Origin: Xylanimonas ulmi | GTDB lineage: Bacteria > Actinomycetota > Actinomycetes > Actinomycetales > Cellulomonadaceae | NCBI RefSeq assembly: GCF_004216535.1 | Contig: NZ_SGWX01000001.1 | Span: 806,001 to 870,000 of the forward strand | DNA length: 64,000 bases | Reading direction: 5' to 3' | Part shown: positions 9,173 through 16,850 of the stretch, piece by piece | Layout: each line of letters begins with the position of its first letter | Position numbering within the stretch: position 1 is the first letter of the stretch | Position numbers and translations under genes: made by a program | Notes under the pieces: generated by a model | Seen by the model: the letters and a program-made list of their open reading frames with translations, nothing else | Told to the model about the DNA's origin: nothing | Database searches by the model: none

Positions 9173-9195
9173 TTGGCTATGGAAATCCAGTCCAA
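9173..9195. promoter_or_regulatory. Candidate YczR operator
   Basis: TTGG...GGA-aa-TCC...CCAA forms an interrupted palindrome between the divergent MocR gene (start 9154) and the yczE-like gene (start 9208). MocR regulators usually bind such sites in the shared promoter region. Confidence 0.45.
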
Positions 9196-9207
9196 AGGAC
9201 GCGCAGA

Positions 9208-9879
9208 ATGGGCGCCGTGACAAGCACCGATCACCCGGCCGAGCCCACGACGACTCAGCCCCGCCGAGCCCCGCGCACTCAGGGCGCACGTCGCGGCGTC
9301 CCACTCATCCTCGGCCTGCTCGCCTACGCGCTGTCGATGGCCCTCATGCTGCACGCCGGGCAGGGCGGCATGCCCTGGGACGTGCTCCACCAGGGGATCG
9401 TGCGGCGCACGGGGCTGGCGTATGGGCCCGTCGTCGTCGTCGCGAGCGTTCTCGTGCTGCTCGCGTGGATCCCGCTGCGCCAGCGCCCCGGAGTGGGAAC
9501 GGTCGCGAACGTCGTCGTCATCGGCGCTTCGGTGGACCCGTTCCTCGCCCTCCTGGAGCGGGTGGCGCCGCATCCAGCGCTCGTCGCTCAGGTGGCACTG
9601 GCGCTCGCGGGCATCGCGCTCAACGGCGTCGCGACCGCGGCCTACATCGGCTCACGGTTCGGACCCGGCCCACGCGACGGGCTCATGACCGGGCTCGTGG
9701 CCCGCACGCGCCTCTCGGTGCGGGTCGTCAAGACGGCGATTGAGGTCACCGTCGTGCTGCTCGGGTGGGCGCTGGGCGGCACGTTCGGCTGGGCGACGGT
9801 CGCCTATGCGCTGGGTGTCGGCCCCGTCGTCCAGCTCGCGGCCCGCCGCCTGGCCCCGTCGATGACCGCACACCCCTGA
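9208..9879 (+). CDS. yczE: YczE/YyaS-family membrane protein
   Basis: A 223-aa protein with five or six transmembrane segments, beginning after a Thr/Pro/Arg-rich leader of about 30 residues. GQGGMPWDVLHQGI followed by GLAYGPVVVV and the RFGPGPRDGLMTGL loop are typical of YczE/YitT-like proteins. These proteins have no proven function, although YczE affects lipopeptide production in Bacillus. AAAGGAC lies 7 nt before the ATG at 9208. Transcription is divergent from the MocR regulator, which probably controls it. It ends in front of a large nested palindrome. Confidence 0.8.
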   Translation: MGAVTSTDHPAEPTTTQPRRAPRTQGARRGVPLILGLLAYALSMALMLHAGQGGMPWDVLHQGIVRRTGLAYGPVVVVASVLVLLAWIPLRQRPGVGTVANVVVIGASVDPFLALLERVAPHPALVAQVALALAGIALNGVATAAYIGSRFGPGPRDGLMTGLVARTRLSVRVVKTAIEVTVVLLGWALGGTFGWATVAYALGVGPVVQLAARRLAPSMTAHP

Positions 9880-10205
9880 CGCGCACCCTCGACACCCCCA
9901 CCCCGACGCCCACCCGCGCTGCCCCGCCACGCGCCCGCTCCGACGGGCTGCCCCGCCACGCCCGCACCGCCCCGGCGCCCGCGCACGGGGCTCGCAATTC
10001 GGGTGTTCGAGCGATTGGGGGGTTCTTCGAGCGCTCGTGGGCTCGAAGAACCCGCCGTTTGCTCGAACACTCCGCGAATGCTCGAACTCGCGTGGGCGGG
10101 CGGGCGGGTGGGCGGGAGGCGAGGGCGGGCGTTGGGCGCCCTGTTGCCGGGCACCGGGCGGGCGTCGGGCGTCCGGCCGCCGGTCGGGTGCCGGGGCGTG
10201 GTGGG
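9880..10205. other. Gene-free convergent gap carrying nested palindromes
   Basis: This 326-bp gap separates the convergent ends of yczE and the aldo/keto reductase. 9880-9990 is C-rich low-complexity DNA, 9997-10079 is the palindrome listed separately, and 10085-10200 is G-rich. No open frame has protein-like composition. Confidence 0.7.
9997..10079. repeat. Nested palindrome built on TTCGAGC / GCTCGAA
   Basis: Three concentric arms: ATTCG/CGAAT (9997-10001 with 10075-10079), GTGTTCGAGC and complement (10003-10012 with 10061-10070), and GGGTTCTTCGAGC and complement (10020-10032 with 10041-10053, 8-nt loop). It may act as a bidirectional terminator. The repeated TTCGAGC core also suggests a REP-like element. 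Confidence 0.8.
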
Positions 10206-11219
10206 TCAGCTGGGGCGGTGGCGGGGGGCGTTCTCGGCCGTCATGGCCGGGTCGCGCTCGACGACGTCGCCGAGCACGTCGTCGATGCGCGCCAGCAGGT
10301 CGGCCGGGATCGTCACGCCCGACGCCTTGACGTTCTCGGCGACCTGCTCGGGTCGCGAGGCGCCGACGAGCGCGGCCGCCACGTTGTCGTTCTGCAGCAC
10401 CCACGCGACCGCGAGCTGGGCCATGGTCAGGCCGAGCTCGTCGGCGATGGGTCGCAGTCCCTGCACGCGCGTGAGCACGTCGTCGTTCATGAAGCGGCCG
10501 ATCATGTTCGCGCCGCCCTTGGCGTCGGTGGCGCGCGAGCCGGCGGGCAGCGGCTGGCCCGGCACGTACTTGCCGGTCAGCACGCCCTGCGCCACGGGCG
10601 ACCAGACGATCTGCGAGACGCCCAGCTCGCGCGAGGCCGGCACGACCTTGTCCTCGATGACGCGCCACAGCATCGAGTACTGCGGCTGGGAGGAGATGAG
10701 CTGGAGGCCGAGCTCCTTGGCCAGCGCGTGCCCTGCGCGCAGCTGGTCGGCGGTCCACTCCGAGACGCCGATGTACAGCGCCTTGCCCTGGCGCACGACG
10801 TCGGCGAACGCCTGCATCGTCTCCTCGAGCGGCGTCTCGGTGTCGTAGCGGTGGGCCTGGTAGAGGTCGACGTAGTCGGTGCCCAGGCGCCGCAGCGATC
10901 CGTTGATCGACTCCATGATGTGCTTGCGCGACAGCCCTGAGTCGTTGGGGCCGCCGGGGCCGGTGGTCCAGTAGACCTTCGTGAAGATCTCCAACGACTC
11001 GCGGCGCTGGCCCTTGAGCGCGTCGCCGAGCACCTGCTCGGCCTTGGTGTTGGCGTAGACGTCGGCGGTGTCGAACGACGTGATGCCCGCGTCGAGGGCG
11101 GCGCGCACGCACGCGGTGGCGACGTCGTTCTCGACCTGCGAGCCGTGCGTCAGCCAGTTGCCGTAGGTGATCTCCGAGATCTTCAGACCGCTGTTGCCGA
11201 GGTACCGGTAGTTGACCAT
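10206..11219 (-). CDS. Aldo/keto reductase (Kv-beta / YghZ-like)
   Basis: NADPH-dependent carbonyl reductase of the AKR superfamily, 337 aa, soluble TIM barrel. The catalytic tetrad is visible: Asp and Tyr in FDTADVYANTKAE, Lys in IFTKVYW and His in LYQAHRYD. The NADP-binding end carries VGASRPEQVAENVKA. The start (MVNYRYLGNSGLKISEITYGNW) and length suit the potassium-channel-beta-like group, whose members reduce aldehydes such as glyceraldehyde-3-phosphate. AGGGTGA precedes the ATG by about 4 nt. The substrate cannot be assigned. It stands alone, converging on yczE. Confidence 0.9.
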   Translation of the reverse strand: MVNYRYLGNSGLKISEITYGNWLTHGSQVENDVATACVRAALDAGITSFDTADVYANTKAEQVLGDALKGQRRESLEIFTKVYWTTGPGGPNDSGLSRKHIMESINGSLRRLGTDYVDLYQAHRYDTETPLEETMQAFADVVRQGKALYIGVSEWTADQLRAGHALAKELGLQLISSQPQYSMLWRVIEDKVVPASRELGVSQIVWSPVAQGVLTGKYVPGQPLPAGSRATDAKGGANMIGRFMNDDVLTRVQGLRPIADELGLTMAQLAVAWVLQNDNVAAALVGASRPEQVAENVKASGVTIPADLLARIDDVLGDVVERDPAMTAENAPRHRPS

Positions 11220-11304
11220 GGGGTCACCCTAACGCGGCCTCAAAACGATTCGACAGTCACCCTCGCCGTGTCGGGCGCCAGGTGTCACCACTCGCCGGGG
11301 GCGG

Positions 11305-11904
11305 TCACTGGGGCCAGACGCCGTGCTGCTTGAAGTTCGGCCGCGGCATGCGCGAGCGGCGGATCTGGAACGCGCGCATCCCCGCATACCAGGCGGTGCC
11401 GCGCTCGACCTCGCCGAACTTCGCCTTGAGCTTGCCCTTGAGGCGGTACCACATGATGACCGCGTCGGCGATCGCCACGAGCACGACCACATAGAGCGCC
11501 ACGAGAATGACGAACGCCAAGGTCGGGCCGAACCGCGCGATGGCGAAGTTCAGGATGATGAACACGAACGCGACGGGCAGGAAGTACTCGCCGACGTTCC
11601 AGCGCGCGTCGACGTGGTCACGCACATAGCGGCGCTGCGCGCCCTTGTCGCGGGCCGGTAGGTACCGCTCCTCGCCGCGCTGCATGCCCTCGTACGCCCG
11701 CGCGCGGGTCTCGCGCTGCTTCACCTTCGCCTCGCGGGCGGCGCTCTTGCGGTCGCTCGGCACGAGGGGGCGCTTGTTGGCGGCCTCGGCCACCGAACGC
11801 TTGGGCGTGGGGTGGCCCTTGCCGACGGCGCCGGCGCGCTCGATCTCGGCGGCCTGTGCGGCGGCGTCGGTGGCGTCGGGGGATCGCTTGTTGCGGGAGA
11901 ACAC
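11305..11904 (-). CDS. DUF3043 membrane protein
   Basis: A 199-aa actinobacterial protein. A long basic, charged N-terminal cytoplasmic region (RNKRSPDATDAAAQ...KRPLVPSDRKSAAREAKVKQRE) ends in GEERYLPARDKGAQRRYVRDHVDARW. Two transmembrane helices follow (FLPVAFVFIILNFAIARFG and FVILVALYVVVLVAIADAVIMW), then RRSRMPRPNFK. This arrangement is diagnostic for DUF3043, whose function is unknown. The GTG start lies 6 nt after a TAGACT hexamer (11911-11916), suggesting a leaderless transcript. It is divergent from the M20 peptidase gene. Confidence 0.88.
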   Translation of the reverse strand: MFSRNKRSPDATDAAAQAAEIERAGAVGKGHPTPKRSVAEAANKRPLVPSDRKSAAREAKVKQRETRARAYEGMQRGEERYLPARDKGAQRRYVRDHVDARWNVGEYFLPVAFVFIILNFAIARFGPTLAFVILVALYVVVLVAIADAVIMWYRLKGKLKAKFGEVERGTAWYAGMRAFQIRRSRMPRPNFKQHGVWPQ

Positions 11905-11965
11905 GGCAGGAGTCTACGGGGACAGGCGGGCGGCCGGCGCCGCCGGGCCCGGGTAGCGTGGGCGG

Positions 11966-13366
11966 GTGACCGCTTCGACTCCCGACGTCCCCGAGCCCCG
12001 CCCCGCCGACGTCGAGGCGCTGCGCGCCGCCGTCGACGACCTCTTCCCGGCCCTCCAGGAGGACCTCGCCTCGCTCGTGCGCATCCCGAGCGTCGCCATG
12101 GCCGCCTACGACCAAGCGCACGTCGCCGCCTCGGCCGACGCCGTCGCGCGGCTGCTGCGCGACGCAGGCTTGCCCGAGGTGCGGATCCTGCGGGCGCCGC
12201 GGCCCGACGGCACGCTGGGCGCGCCCGCCGTCGTCGCCCGCCGCCCGGCGCCCGACGGCGCGCCGACGGTCATGCTCTACGCGCACCACGACGTGCAGCC
12301 GGTGGGGGAGGGCTGGCAGACCGATCCGTTCGAGCCCGTCCAGGTCGGCGAGCGGCTGTACGGCCGCGGCGCGGCCGACGACAAGGCCGGTGTCGCCGCC
12401 CACCTCGGCGCGCTGCGCGCGCTGACGGCGGCCAACCTGCTGCCCGAGGTGGGCGTCACGGTGTTCGTCGAGGGCGAGGAGGAGGACGGCTCGCCGTCGT
12501 TCCGCGCGTTCCTCGAGGAGCACCGCGACTCGCTCGCGGCCGATGTCATCGTGGTGGCCGACTCGGCCAACTGGAAGGTCGGCGTGCCCGCGCTGACGAC
12601 GTCGCTGCGCGGCCTCGTCGACGGCTTCGTCGAGGTCGAGGTGCTGGGCCACGCGGTGCACTCGGGCATGTTCGGCGGCCCGGTGCTCGACGCGCTCACG
12701 CTGCTGTCGCGCCTGATCGCGACGCTGCACGACGACGCCGGCGACGTCGCGGTCGCCGGGCTCGTCCAGGGGCCCGAGCCCGTCGTGGAGTACGACGAGG
12801 CGGCGTTCCGCGAGGAGTCCTCGGTGCTCGACGGCGTCACGCTCGCGGGCACTGGCCCGCTCGCCGGTCGGATCTGGACCAAGCCCGCGCTGTCGGTCAT
12901 CGGGATCGACGCGACGCCGGTGGCGCAGGCGTCCAACACGCTCACGCCGCGCGCCCGGGCCAAGCTCTCGCTGCGGCTCGCACCGGGGCAGGACCCGCAG
13001 GCGGCGGCCGTCGCGCTGGAGGAGCACCTGACCTCGCACGCTCCGTTCGGGGCGAAGGTCACCTGGACCACCAAGGAGACCGGCAAGCCGTTCCTCGCCG
13101 CGGGCGACACCGCGGCGATGCGGGCCGCGCGGGCCGCGTTCGCGGCGGCGTGGGGCGTCGAGCCGGTCGACACCGGCATCGGCGGCTCGATCCCGTTCAT
13201 CGCCGACCTGCTCGAGGTGTTCCCCGAGGCCGCGATCCTCGTCACGGGCGTCGAGGACCCCGACTCGCGCGCGCACGGCGCCAACGAGTCGGTCCACCTG
13301 GGCGAGCTGCGCAAGGTCATCGTCGCCGAGGCCCTGCTGCTCACCCAGGTCGCTCAGGCCGTGTGA
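11966..13366 (+). CDS. M20 family metallo-dipeptidase
   Basis: Zinc-dependent exopeptidase (CNDP/DapE-like), 466 aa, cytosolic. Metal ligands are visible in order: YAHHDVQP, RGAADDKAG, EGEEEDGS with the catalytic/bridging glutamates, VADS, and the C-terminal AHGANESVHLGE. The middle domain (GLVDGFVEVEVLGHAVHSGMFGG) is the dimerisation lid. TAGCGT (11954-11959) ends 6 nt before the GTG, so a leaderless start is likely. Its 3' end overlaps the convergent thioesterase gene by 13 bp. The substrate is probably a dipeptide or acylated amino acid; annotation beyond dipeptidase is not possible. Confidence 0.92.
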   Translation: MTASTPDVPEPRPADVEALRAAVDDLFPALQEDLASLVRIPSVAMAAYDQAHVAASADAVARLLRDAGLPEVRILRAPRPDGTLGAPAVVARRPAPDGAPTVMLYAHHDVQPVGEGWQTDPFEPVQVGERLYGRGAADDKAGVAAHLGALRALTAANLLPEVGVTVFVEGEEEDGSPSFRAFLEEHRDSLAADVIVVADSANWKVGVPALTTSLRGLVDGFVEVEVLGHAVHSGMFGGPVLDALTLLSRLIATLHDDAGDVAVAGLVQGPEPVVEYDEAAFREESSVLDGVTLAGTGPLAGRIWTKPALSVIGIDATPVAQASNTLTPRARAKLSLRLAPGQDPQAAAVALEEHLTSHAPFGAKVTWTTKETGKPFLAAGDTAAMRAARAAFAAAWGVEPVDTGIGGSIPFIADLLEVFPEAAILVTGVEDPDSRAHGANESVHLGELRKVIVAEALLLTQVAQAV

Positions 13367-13914
13367 GCCTCGTGGCCCACCGCCCCCTCGCGGTGGGCCA
13401 CGTCGACCGAGCGGGCCCACGCGGCCACCTCGGGCGGCAGGGTGGGCGAGGCGGGGGCGTCGTCGCCGAGCAGCGCGATGACGTCGGGCATGGGGATGCG
13501 CGACCCGTCGCGCGAGAGGAAGCGCCCGGCGAGCCACGCCGAGGCGTACACGACGTCGCCGCGCGTGAAGACCTGCTCCATGTAGACCACGCGCTCGTCC
13601 CACCCGAGCACGCGCGTGGTGATGCGGAACCTGTCCCACAGTTGCAGCGACCGCTTGTACTTGACGGTTGACGCCGCGACGACGGGGTACCAGCGCCGCT
13701 CGCCGAGCCGGGCGAACCCGCCGAGGTCGGCGAGGTAGTTCCAGCGCGCGATGTCGGCCATCTGCAGGTACACGCCGTTGTTGACGTGCAGCAGGATGTC
13801 GAGGTCGCCGGGATGCACGCGCATGTCGGTGACCGACGGGTCGAGCAGGCCCCGACCGGGCACGGGCTTGCGCGGGCGGAGCGTTTTCCAGGCGAGCTGC
13901 AGCATCCGGGTCAC
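13354..13914 (-). CDS. Hot-dog fold acyl-CoA thioesterase-like protein
   Basis: A 186-aa single hot-dog domain protein resembling the THEM6/4HBT group. The helix region DILLHVNNGVYLQMADIARW holds the conserved HxNN...Y pattern. The strand section (TVKYKRSLQLWDRFRITTRVLGWDERVVYMEQ) is typical of thioesterases that cleave acyl-CoA or acyl-ACP. TAGTCT on the minus strand (13922-13927) lies 7 nt before the GTG start, consistent with leaderless expression. The 3' end overlaps the M20 peptidase gene. The substrate is unknown. Confidence 0.82.
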   Translation of the reverse strand: MTRMLQLAWKTLRPRKPVPGRGLLDPSVTDMRVHPGDLDILLHVNNGVYLQMADIARWNYLADLGGFARLGERRWYPVVAASTVKYKRSLQLWDRFRITTRVLGWDERVVYMEQVFTRGDVVYASAWLAGRFLSRDGSRIPMPDVIALLGDDAPASPTLPPEVAAWARSVDVAHREGAVGHEAHTA

Positions 13915-13946
13915 GAGCCGCAGACTACTGCCCGTGACGGGCGGTA

Positions 13947-13981
13947 TCAGATATCTACGTCACACCCGTAGATCACACTGA
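13947..13981. promoter_or_regulatory. Inverted repeat upstream of the thioesterase gene
   Basis: ATCTACG (13953-13959) and CGTAGAT (13967-13973), flanked by TCAG and CTGA, lie in the 91-bp gap between the thioesterase start and the DJ-1-like gene end. It could be an operator for the former or a terminator for the latter. Confidence 0.35.
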
Positions 13982-14005
13982 TGGGTCACGCGCGTGCGTC
14001 ACACC

Positions 14006-14608
14006 TCACAGCAGGTCGGCGCCCGGCTCATGCCGCAGGTCATCGCGCACGGCCTGCGCCACCGCCCGCGACTCGAGCCGCGCGACCAGGTGCAGGGCCA
14101 TGTCGAAGCCCGCGACGCCGCCGGCCGAGGTGACGACGTCGCCGTCGTCGACGTACCGGGCCTCGGTGTCGATGACGACCGACGGGTCGATCTCGGCGAG
14201 CTCGTCGTAGTGGTCGCGGTGCGTGGTCACGGGCCGGCCCGCCAGAAGCCCGGCGGCGGCGAGCACGAGCGCCCCGGTGCACACGCTCGCGACGAGGGGC
14301 GTCGTCGTGCGCGCCGAGCGCAGCCACTCGAGGTGGCTCCGGTCTGCGCGCAGCGCGCCTGCGCCGATCCCGCCGGGGTGCACCAGCAGGTGGAGCGGTC
14401 CGACGTCGTCGGCGCCGGCCGCTGGAACGACCCGCAGCCCGTGTGCGAGGCGCACGCCACCGCCGTCGCGCGAGAACGTCGTGACGGTGGGCTGCAGCGC
14501 CGAGCGGGCGACCCACGCCGAGAGCACGACGAACGGACCCGCGACATCCAGCTCCTCGGCCCCGTCGAACACGAGGATGCCGATATGCGGCCCCGCGTTG
14601 GTCGTCAT
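14006..14608 (-). CDS. DJ-1/PfpI (GATase1-like) protein
   Basis: A 200-aa class I glutamine-amidotransferase-like protein of the AraC-N-terminal type. The nucleophile elbow VCTGALVLAAAGLLAG contains the expected cysteine, with HPGG upstream and TTHRDHYDELAEI and VTSAGGVAGFDMALHL downstream. No AraC helix-turn-helix follows, so this is a stand-alone domain, possibly an isonitrile-hydratase or glyoxalase III relative. The function is not assignable. The ATG at 14608 has the hexamer GACGAT 6 nt upstream. It is divergent from the next gene with 29 bp between starts. Confidence 0.82.
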   Translation of the reverse strand: MTTNAGPHIGILVFDGAEELDVAGPFVVLSAWVARSALQPTVTTFSRDGGGVRLAHGLRVVPAAGADDVGPLHLLVHPGGIGAGALRADRSHLEWLRSARTTTPLVASVCTGALVLAAAGLLAGRPVTTHRDHYDELAEIDPSVVIDTEARYVDDGDVVTSAGGVAGFDMALHLVARLESRAVAQAVRDDLRHEPGADLL

Positions 14609-14637
14609 GGCCCCATCGTCGTGCCACGATCAGCACC

Positions 14638-15138
14638 GTGCACGCGCTGATGCTCGCCTCCACGGCCGCTGAGGCCGAGGCCCTCGCCTCGGTGTGGCGT
14701 ACGGCCGCGGCGGGATCCGTCGACCCGGCGGTGCTGCCGCCCGGTCCCGCCGCGCCGACGACACCGGGCGTCTTCGTCCCCCTCGCCGCGCTCGGCCTGA
14801 CGACGGCGCACGCGACCGACCCCGCCGAGGTGCGGCTGCGCGAGCTCACCGGACTCGCCGACGTCGTCGTCGTCCACCTGGCGGCGCTCGACGGCGCGGG
14901 CCTGCACGAGGGCGCGTTGCCGCTGGTCACGCGCGTCGCGGCCGAGCGCGCGACGCCGGTCGTGGTGATGGCCGAGCGCAGCGAGGTGAGCCGGCGCGAG
15001 TGGTCCGCGGGCGGTGTCAGCGGTGTGCACGAGGTGGGCCCGGCGGGCGCCGCGCGCGATGAGGCGGTCCGGCGCGTCGCGCGCACCTGGGCGCCGCGTT
15101 GGTCGCAGACGGTCCCCACGGAACGTCGCGATGCGTAG
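14638..15138 (+). CDS. Hypothetical protein, weakly glycerate-kinase-like
   Basis: A 166-aa soluble Ala-rich protein (MHALMLASTAAEAEALASVWRT). The segment TPVVVMAERSEVSRREWSAGGVSGVHEVG loosely resembles the C-terminal part of glycerate kinases, but the nucleotide-binding and catalytic regions of that family are absent. It therefore reads as a divergent or degenerate domain of unknown function. It lies 40 bp upstream of erpA on the same strand and may be cotranscribed with it. Confidence 0.6.
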   Translation: MHALMLASTAAEAEALASVWRTAAAGSVDPAVLPPGPAAPTTPGVFVPLAALGLTTAHATDPAEVRLRELTGLADVVVVHLAALDGAGLHEGALPLVTRVAAERATPVVVMAERSEVSRREWSAGGVSGVHEVGPAGAARDEAVRRVARTWAPRWSQTVPTERRDA

Positions 15139-15178
15139 TATCGGGAAGAGCGAGACTCACCCTGTTGTTGGAGGAAGC

Positions 15179-15529
15179 ATGACCGACACCCTCGAGACCG
15201 CCACGCACGGCGTGGTCCTGACCGACGTCGCAGCCGCCAAGATCCGTAGCCTCCTGGAGCAGGAGGGCCGCGATGACCTGCGTCTGCGCGTCGCCGTGCA
15301 GCCCGGCGGCTGCTCGGGCCTGATCTACCAGCTCTACTTCGACGAGCGCCTGCTCGACGGCGACGCGACGCGCGACTTCGACGGCGTCGAGGTCGTTGTC
15401 GACAAGATGAGCGTGCCCTACCTCGAGGGCGCGACCGTCGACTTCGCCGACACGATCGAGAAGCAGGGCTTCACGATCGACAACCCGAACGCGGGCAGCT
15501 CGTGCGCCTGCGGAGGCTCGTTCGCCTGA
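15179..15529 (+). CDS. erpA: A-type iron-sulfur cluster carrier
   Basis: HesB/IscA-family carrier that inserts Fe-S clusters into apo-proteins, 116 aa. The three cluster-ligand cysteines are visible in PGGCSGLIY and the C-terminal SSCACGGSF. A strong GGAGGAAGC precedes the ATG at 15179; the frame extends upstream to 15014 without family similarity. The gene sits just before the respiratory cluster, as the Rv2204c homologue does in mycobacteria. A role in maturing the Rieske protein or other respiratory Fe-S proteins is plausible but inferred. Confidence 0.94.
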   Translation: MTDTLETATHGVVLTDVAAAKIRSLLEQEGRDDLRLRVAVQPGGCSGLIYQLYFDERLLDGDATRDFDGVEVVVDKMSVPYLEGATVDFADTIEKQGFTIDNPNAGSSCACGGSFA

Positions 15530-15550
15530 CAGGGCTCTGACGACAGCGCC

Positions 15551-15589
15551 GGCCCGGCCGCCTGGGGACACGCCCCAGGCTGCCGGGCC
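15551..15589 (+). terminator. Terminator hairpin after erpA
   Basis: GGCCCGGC and CCTGGGG pair with CCCCAGG and GCCGGGCC around the 5-nt ACACG loop (15551-15567 with 15573-15589, small internal mismatch). It starts 21 bp after the erpA stop and isolates it from ctaC. Confidence 0.8.
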
Positions 15590-15935
15590 GTCGTCGTCTG
15601 AGGGAGCGGGATGCGGCGTGGAGTTGCTCACACAGGTGCGGACGCCCGCGCGGTGAGCGTCAGCACCCGCGCAAGCGTCGACGCTCGCCCCGCCGTACCG
15701 CCGCCAAGAATCTGACATTCCGTCCGCGAGTGTCGTGACCAGCGCCGATGCTGGCGCGAACACCTCCGGTCGTCACCTCCGAGCCGACCCTGTGCGGTGC
15801 TGTTCGGACGGTCGGCGCGCTAGGCTTCGGCTATCGAGGACGAGAAGGACCCGCCACCGGTCTGTCGCGCAAAGTGTCATCAGCTGACGCTGACCGCTCG
15901 GACTGGGATGCGGGTCGCGATGTGAAAGGCCTCCC
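15590..15935 (+). promoter_or_regulatory. Long leader and promoter region of the ctaC operon
   Basis: These 346 bp have no convincing gene. They precede the cytochrome oxidase operon and hold a TAGGCT hexamer (15821-15826) about 110 nt before the ctaC start, a candidate -10 with a long untranslated leader. AAAGG (15924-15928) is the ribosome-binding site for ctaC. No clear inverted repeat for a known redox regulator was found. Confidence 0.4.
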
Positions 15936-16850
15936 TTGCAGTCGAAGCCACCTACCCGCACCCCGCGGACCATCCTGCGCGTGACGGCGATCGCCGCCGC
16001 GGTCGCGGTGCTGGCCTCCGGATGCGCGAGCGACGCCGTCAAGCGCGGCTACCTTCCGGGATACACCGATGGGGAGGTGACCAATCACACCGAGGGGCTG
16101 CGGCACCTGTGGGTCGGCTCCTGGGTCGCCGCGCTCGCCGTCGGCGTCATCACCTGGGGCCTGATGTTGTGGTGCGTCGCCGCCTACCGCAAGCGCCGTG
16201 ACGACAACCAGTTGCCGGTGCAGACGCGCTACCACGTGCCGCTTGAGCTGATGTACGTGATCGTTCCGCTGGCGATGGTCCTCGTGCTCTTCTACCACAC
16301 CGACCGTGTGATGAGCGACGTCAACCAGGTCGACGGCGACGCCGACGTGCACATCCAGGTCATCGGCAAGCAGTGGAGCTGGGACTTCAACTACCTCGAC
16401 GACGACGTCTACGACACGGGCCAGCACCTGGCCGACCCGGGCAGCCAGACCGCCGAGGACGAGATCGACGGGGCGCCCGGCACCTCGACCGCGCTGCCCA
16501 CTCTGTACCTGCCAGTGGGGGAGAAGGTCGAGTTCACGCTCGACTCGCGCGACGTCATCCACTCGTTCTGGGTCCCGGCCTTCCTCTACAAGAAGGACAT
16601 GATCCCGGGGCGCACCAACGTCTTCGAAGTGACACCTGAGCGCGAGGGCGCCTACGCCGGCAAGTGCGCCGAGCTGTGCGGTGAGTACCACTCGGGGATG
16701 CTCTTCAACGTCAAGGTCGTCTCGCGCTCTGAGTACGACGCTCACATGGACGACCTGCGCGCCCAGGGGAACGTCGGCGAGCTCGGACTCGACCTCAACC
16801 GCCACCAGGAGGCCCCGGCCTCCGCCGAGAGCCAGGAGGCCGAGCACTGA
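15936..16850 (+). CDS. ctaC: Cytochrome c oxidase subunit II
   Basis: CuA-bearing subunit of the aa3 oxidase, 304 aa. An N-terminal lipoprotein signal (VAVLASGC) suggests a lipid-anchored mature protein. Two membrane helices follow ([20 protein letters not shown] and [18 protein letters not shown]). The periplasmic cupredoxin domain carries the CuA ligands in [11 protein letters not shown] and [14 protein letters not shown]. The TTG at 15936 is chosen because AAAGG lies 7 nt upstream and it starts the signal peptide. Its stop overlaps the ctaD ATG by one base. It takes electrons from the diheme cytochrome QcrC within the bcc-aa3 supercomplex. Confidence 0.95.
   Translation: MQSKPPTRTPRTILRVTAIAAAVAVLASGCASDAVKRGYLPGYTDGEVTNHTEGLRHLWVGSWVAALAVGVITWGLMLWCVAAYRKRRDDNQLPVQTRYHVPLELMYVIVPLAMVLVLFYHTDRVMSDVNQVDGDADVHIQVIGKQWSWDFNYLDDDVYDTGQHLADPGSQTAEDEIDGAPGTSTALPTLYLPVGEKVEFTLDSRDVIHSFWVPAFLYKKDMIPGRTNVFEVTPEREGAYAGKCAELCGEYHSGMLFNVKVVSRSEYDAHMDDLRAQGNVGELGLDLNRHQEAPASAESQEAEH

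Noticed and set aside
15590-15935. Possible riboswitch before ctaC
   Set aside because: No conserved riboswitch core or clear alternative hairpins could be identified; a long plain leader is the simpler reading.
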